The translations under genes and the position numbers were made by a program. 8,729 bases of DNA, taken from positions 1 to 8,729 of the forward strand of contig JAITMN010000361.1 of the NCBI GenBank assembly GCA_031277355.1. The letters run 5' to 3'. This stretch comes from Nevskiaceae bacterium (GTDB lineage: Bacteria > Pseudomonadota > Gammaproteobacteria > Steroidobacterales > Steroidobacteraceae). The notes under the pieces were generated by a model that worked only from the letters and a program-made list of their open reading frames with translations, ran no database searches and was not told the origin of the DNA. Below, in pieces: positions 5,939-8,729 of the stretch (position 1 is the stretch's first letter; each line of letters opens with the position of its first letter).

Positions 5939-8635
5939 CTAGTTCCGATAAGCCACCTGCAACCCAATGACGCGCGGCAGATAGCTGGTTTGGAAGAACG
6001 GGTTGTAGCTGGTAAAAGTCGGGCAAGCCCCACTCGGATCAATCGGACAACCCGCGCGACCGCCGCCGGTAATGTTGCCCTTCTGACCCAGCAGGTTGGT
6101 GGCAAAGACGTTGACATCGAAGTTGCGCAGTTCAAAACCCAACCGCAGGTTCAGACGATCCGTGGAAATGCCCACCGACGCATCCGGCGCGTAGGACTGC
6201 GTGCCGGCAAAGCTCGTCACATACTTTGAAGTCCAGCGATAATCGGCCCGGATGTAGGCCCTCACCTCTTCGCCAAACTGATAGTCGTAGCGCGCGCCGG
6301 TCTGCACCGACCACTTGGGCGCAATCGGCGTCAGCGGCGTGCCATCGAGGCTGACCACATAACCGGAGGTTACCGGCGCTCCGGTATTCAGGTTGATCGG
6401 CCCGAACAGGCCGGTGACCGTCTCCAACGATTCGGACTTGTTGTAGCCCACGGCCAGATTCGCGGTGAGGCTATCGAACAGCAACGCCTCACTCTCGAAC
6501 TCCAGCCCCTCGCTGCGCGCCTTGCCGCCATTGGCGACGATCGGCACGCCGCAGCCCACGCCCATTGCCACCTGCGTTTGCGGATTGTTCCAGTCGATGC
6601 GGTACACATCGCCGTTGACCTGCAAGCGGTTATCGAACAGACGGAACTTGCCGCCCAGTTCATAAGACCACACCGAGTCGGACTGAAAGGTTTCCGGCAA
6701 CTGGAACACGTCGAGCCCGAACTGCCCCACCGCAAAGGAACAGATGTTCGGCGAAAGCAGATTGTTGACGCCGCCGGGCCGGAAGCCCTTGGCCGCCGTC
6801 GCATAGACCATGCCCTGATCGGTGAGCTGATACTGCACCGTGACCTTCGGCGTCACCGGCGTGTTGCTGATCGAACCGGAACTGATCGCCCCCGGCGTAT
6901 CGTAGGTATTGAAGCCCGAGCCCGGCCCGATTTCCTGATTGTAGTAATCAAAGTCCACGCGCGAGATGCGCAGACCGCCGGTCAGACGCAGCCGCTCCGT
7001 GATCCAGTAGTTCGCCTCGCCGTAGATTGCCCATTCGGTGTCGTGCGTGGTCTGCTGGTGCGTGTCGAAGATCACCGGGTCGCCGTTCTCATCGGGCAAT
7101 GCCGGCACGCCATAGCGATCCTGCGCGGTGATGCCATAGAGCAGCCCTGCGATGCGATCCAGTTCGTAATGCCCCCGGTAATCCGAACTGCCCTTCATGT
7201 TCGAATAGAACAGGCCACCCACCCATGAGAAGGGCGTGGCGTTGGGTTCGGAAGAAAAGCGAATCTCCTGACTGAAACCATCGCGCTGATTCTTGGCGGT
7301 GAAGCGGCCATTCTCCCTCCAGAAATCCGGGTACGACTCGATGAAGCCGAACCCGCGAGGCACGTTCACCGGCGTGGCGCCGGGCGCGGTGTAGGTGCCG
7401 CCGACGATGTTGCGGAACGACAACTGCGAGGTATCAAGCTGTATGCCCTTGGTGCCGTCATAGATCATCGAAGTGATCGACTTCACCGACACGCGCCCCA
7501 GGTTGTAGTCGAGCGTCAGCGTCGGCAGGTTCATGTTGGTCGCGGTGGGATTGAGATTGCCGGTGCCAATCGATCCGCCGAGTTGCTGAAACGGCTTGAG
7601 GTTGTAGGGACCATAGCTTGCGCCGCGACGGATATACACCGCCGGATTGGCCGCCTGCGCCGCATTGCAGGCCGCATCGCCCGTCGCCACCACCGGCGGA
7701 TTCGAGCGATTGGGAAACGGCAGACTGGTGACGGTGGCGGTGTTGTAGCACTGCGTGGGCTCCGTCACGACTCCATCGACCGAAAGGTTGAAGTTCGTGG
7801 CGGTGAGATTCACTTCCTGATGCGAGGTGAAGTAGGCCAGCGTCGCCATCAGGTTGTCGGAAACCTGCCAGGCCAACGACAGACGCGCCAGATATTGAGA
7901 ACCGTCATTGGCGTCTTTGAAGCGCGTGGAGCCGTTGAGCGGGTCGATGATGTCGACCCAGCCCGCATCATGCTTGGCCCAGATGCTGCCGCGAAAACCC
8001 AGCTTGTTCTCGATCAGCGGGCCGCCAACGGCCACACCGGCCTCGTAGTTCGTGCCGCCGCTTTGCACCGAAGACACTTCGGCTCGGGCATAGCTGGAAT
8101 AGTCGGTGAGACTGGGCGCAGGCGTGATGTAGCGGATCGTGCCGCCCTCGGAAGAACCGCCGTAGAGCGTGCCCTGCGGACCGCGCAGCACTTCGATGCG
8201 CTCCAGATCAAACAGGGGCGGCAGCGGCGTGCCGTTCAGCGTGAACACGCCACCGCCGGTATTGCGCTTCTGCAATGGCGTGTCGTCGAGATAGAAGCCA
8301 GTGGTGGCGGCAGTGGCCGCCGTCGGCGTGTTGGCGATGCCACGGATGATCGGGTTGGCCACGCCCGGGCCCCCGACGGTGGTGATGTTCAGCGCCGGGA
8401 CATTGCCCTGCAAATCGGCGAGGTTGCGGATGCCGCGCTGATCCAGATTCCTCTGCGTTTCGGCGGTGATGGACAAAGCCACCCGGTTGACCGTATCGGC
8501 CTGGCGGGTTGCGGTAACGACCACTTCCTCAAGACCCGTGGGCGCAGGCTGCTGGGCATGAGCAGCCACCGCGCACAGCGCGGACCCCAGGCTCGTGGTG
8601 ACAAGCAAGACATGACGATGCGCAGAGTGAACCAT
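5939..8635 (-). CDS. TonB-dependent outer-membrane receptor
   Basis: This 898-residue protein should form a 22-stranded outer-membrane barrel with an N-terminal plug and import a ligand using TonB-ExbBD energy. A signal peptide ends near A-H-A (residue 27). A TonB-box-like stretch, L-E-E-V-V-V-T-A-T-R, spans 35-44. The plug (about 50-175) contains I-I-R-G-I (96-100), F-Y-L-D-D-T-P (114-120) and the strongly conserved R-I-E-V-L-R-G-P-Q-G-T-L-Y-G (146-159). The barrel includes the conserved Y-A-T-A-A-K-G-F-R-P-G-G segment. The protein ends L-Q-V-A-Y-R-N, with the aromatic third from the end. Several cysteine pairs lie in predicted loops, such as C-P-I-D-P-S-G-A-C near the C-terminus. There is no N-terminal signalling domain, so it is not an obvious sigma/anti-sigma transducer. 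The ligand is unknown: it may be an organic substrate or a metal chelate. GGAGGG (8641-8646) lies five bases before ATG 8635, and the SnoaL-like gene is co-transcribed behind it. Confidence 0.93.
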   Translation of the reverse strand: MVHSAHRHVLLVTTSLGSALCAVAAHAQQPAPTGLEEVVVTATRQADTVNRVALSITAETQRNLDQRGIRNLADLQGNVPALNITTVGGPGVANPIIRGIANTPTAATAATTGFYLDDTPLQKRNTGGGVFTLNGTPLPPLFDLERIEVLRGPQGTLYGGSSEGGTIRYITPAPSLTDYSSYARAEVSSVQSGGTNYEAGVAVGGPLIENKLGFRGSIWAKHDAGWVDIIDPLNGSTRFKDANDGSQYLARLSLAWQVSDNLMATLAYFTSHQEVNLTATNFNLSVDGVVTEPTQCYNTATVTSLPFPNRSNPPVVATGDAACNAAQAANPAVYIRRGASYGPYNLKPFQQLGGSIGTGNLNPTATNMNLPTLTLDYNLGRVSVKSITSMIYDGTKGIQLDTSQLSFRNIVGGTYTAPGATPVNVPRGFGFIESYPDFWRENGRFTAKNQRDGFSQEIRFSSEPNATPFSWVGGLFYSNMKGSSDYRGHYELDRIAGLLYGITAQDRYGVPALPDENGDPVIFDTHQQTTHDTEWAIYGEANYWITERLRLTGGLRISRVDFDYYNQEIGPGSGFNTYDTPGAISSGSISNTPVTPKVTVQYQLTDQGMVYATAAKGFRPGGVNNLLSPNICSFAVGQFGLDVFQLPETFQSDSVWSYELGGKFRLFDNRLQVNGDVYRIDWNNPQTQVAMGVGCGVPIVANGGKARSEGLEFESEALLFDSLTANLAVGYNKSESLETVTGLFGPINLNTGAPVTSGYVVSLDGTPLTPIAPKWSVQTGARYDYQFGEEVRAYIRADYRWTSKYVTSFAGTQSYAPDASVGISTDRLNLRLGFELRNFDVNVFATNLLGQKGNITGGGRAGCPIDPSGACPTFTSYNPFFQTSYLPRVIGLQVAYRN

Positions 8636-8729
8636 GCTACCCCTCCAGTTTTTGTTGTTTGGATTGGCACCGAATTTTCGATGCCTTTCTTTACATAAGT
8701 AAGCCTTCTGGAAAAGTATCGCATGATCC
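8636..8729 (-). promoter_or_regulatory. Leader and upstream region of the receptor operon
   Basis: The sequence holds a strong Shine-Dalgarno, GGAGGG at 8641-8646, ahead of ATG 8635, preceded by an A-rich leader. It is much richer in A/T than the coding regions, as expected for a promoter zone. I could not find a convincing paired -35/-10 set, and no Fur-box-like or other operator stands out. The main promoter may lie beyond the right edge. Confidence 0.4.

Noticed and set aside
5923..6135. An upstream ATG at 6135 for the SnoaL-like gene
   Set aside because: It overlaps the receptor coding region and would bury the signal peptide. ATG 5922 has a near-ideal Shine-Dalgarno.
7583..8698. A 371-codon open frame on the plus strand opposite the receptor gene
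   Set aside because: The opposite strand encodes a full TonB receptor plug with conserved motifs. The plus-strand product is Arg/Gly-rich with no domain.

Overview
The window is a GC-rich proteobacterial chromosome segment. The genes point to a Gram-negative cell with an outer membrane: a TonB-dependent receptor, two lipoproteins with clear lipoboxes, a PQQ- and haem c-containing dehydrogenase that would work in the periplasm, and a wall-active SLT-like protein. The gene style resembles heterotrophic, pollutant- or lipid-degrading Gammaproteobacteria (Nevskiales/Steroidobacterales) or sphingomonads. That placement is an impression from family resemblance, not a computed result.

Layout from left to right. 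(1) 1-1280, minus strand: a divergent SLT/lytic-transglycosylase-like exported protein, cut by the left edge. (2) 1281-1479: a divergent intergenic region with a good sigma70-like promoter for the rightward operon, an imperfect dyad over its -35 box and a small hairpin touching the ribosome binding site. (3) 1480-4660, plus strand: a two-gene operon with a 7-base gap. It encodes a lipoprotein with two NTF2-like halves (the family resembles DUF8021) and a lipoprotein-type PQQ quinohaemoprotein alcohol dehydrogenase. The dehydrogenase carries the W-D-Y-D motif expected of lanthanide-dependent enzymes. (4) 4687-5313, plus strand: a compact vapBC toxin-antitoxin pair behind a perfect 15-bp inverted repeat, lower in G+C than its neighbours and so probably a later arrival. 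(5) 5314-5376: a convergent intergenic gap with a GC-rich hairpin. (6) 5377-8635, minus strand: a two-gene operon with a TonB-dependent outer-membrane receptor first, then, 16 bases later, a secreted SnoaL-like protein. (7) 8636-8729: the receptor's leader, with a strong Shine-Dalgarno.

The two metabolic operons converge on the vapBC island. Read together they suggest an uptake-and-oxidation module. The receptor would bring a substrate, or a metal chelate, across the outer membrane. The anchored dehydrogenase would oxidise an alcohol in the periplasm and pass electrons through its own haem c. Two exported NTF2-fold proteins, one in each operon, would bind or transform the substrate or product. 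The dehydrogenase assignment is firm. The lanthanide preference is a motif-based inference, and the substrate is unknown. I found no tRNA, rRNA, CRISPR array, insertion sequence or phage gene.
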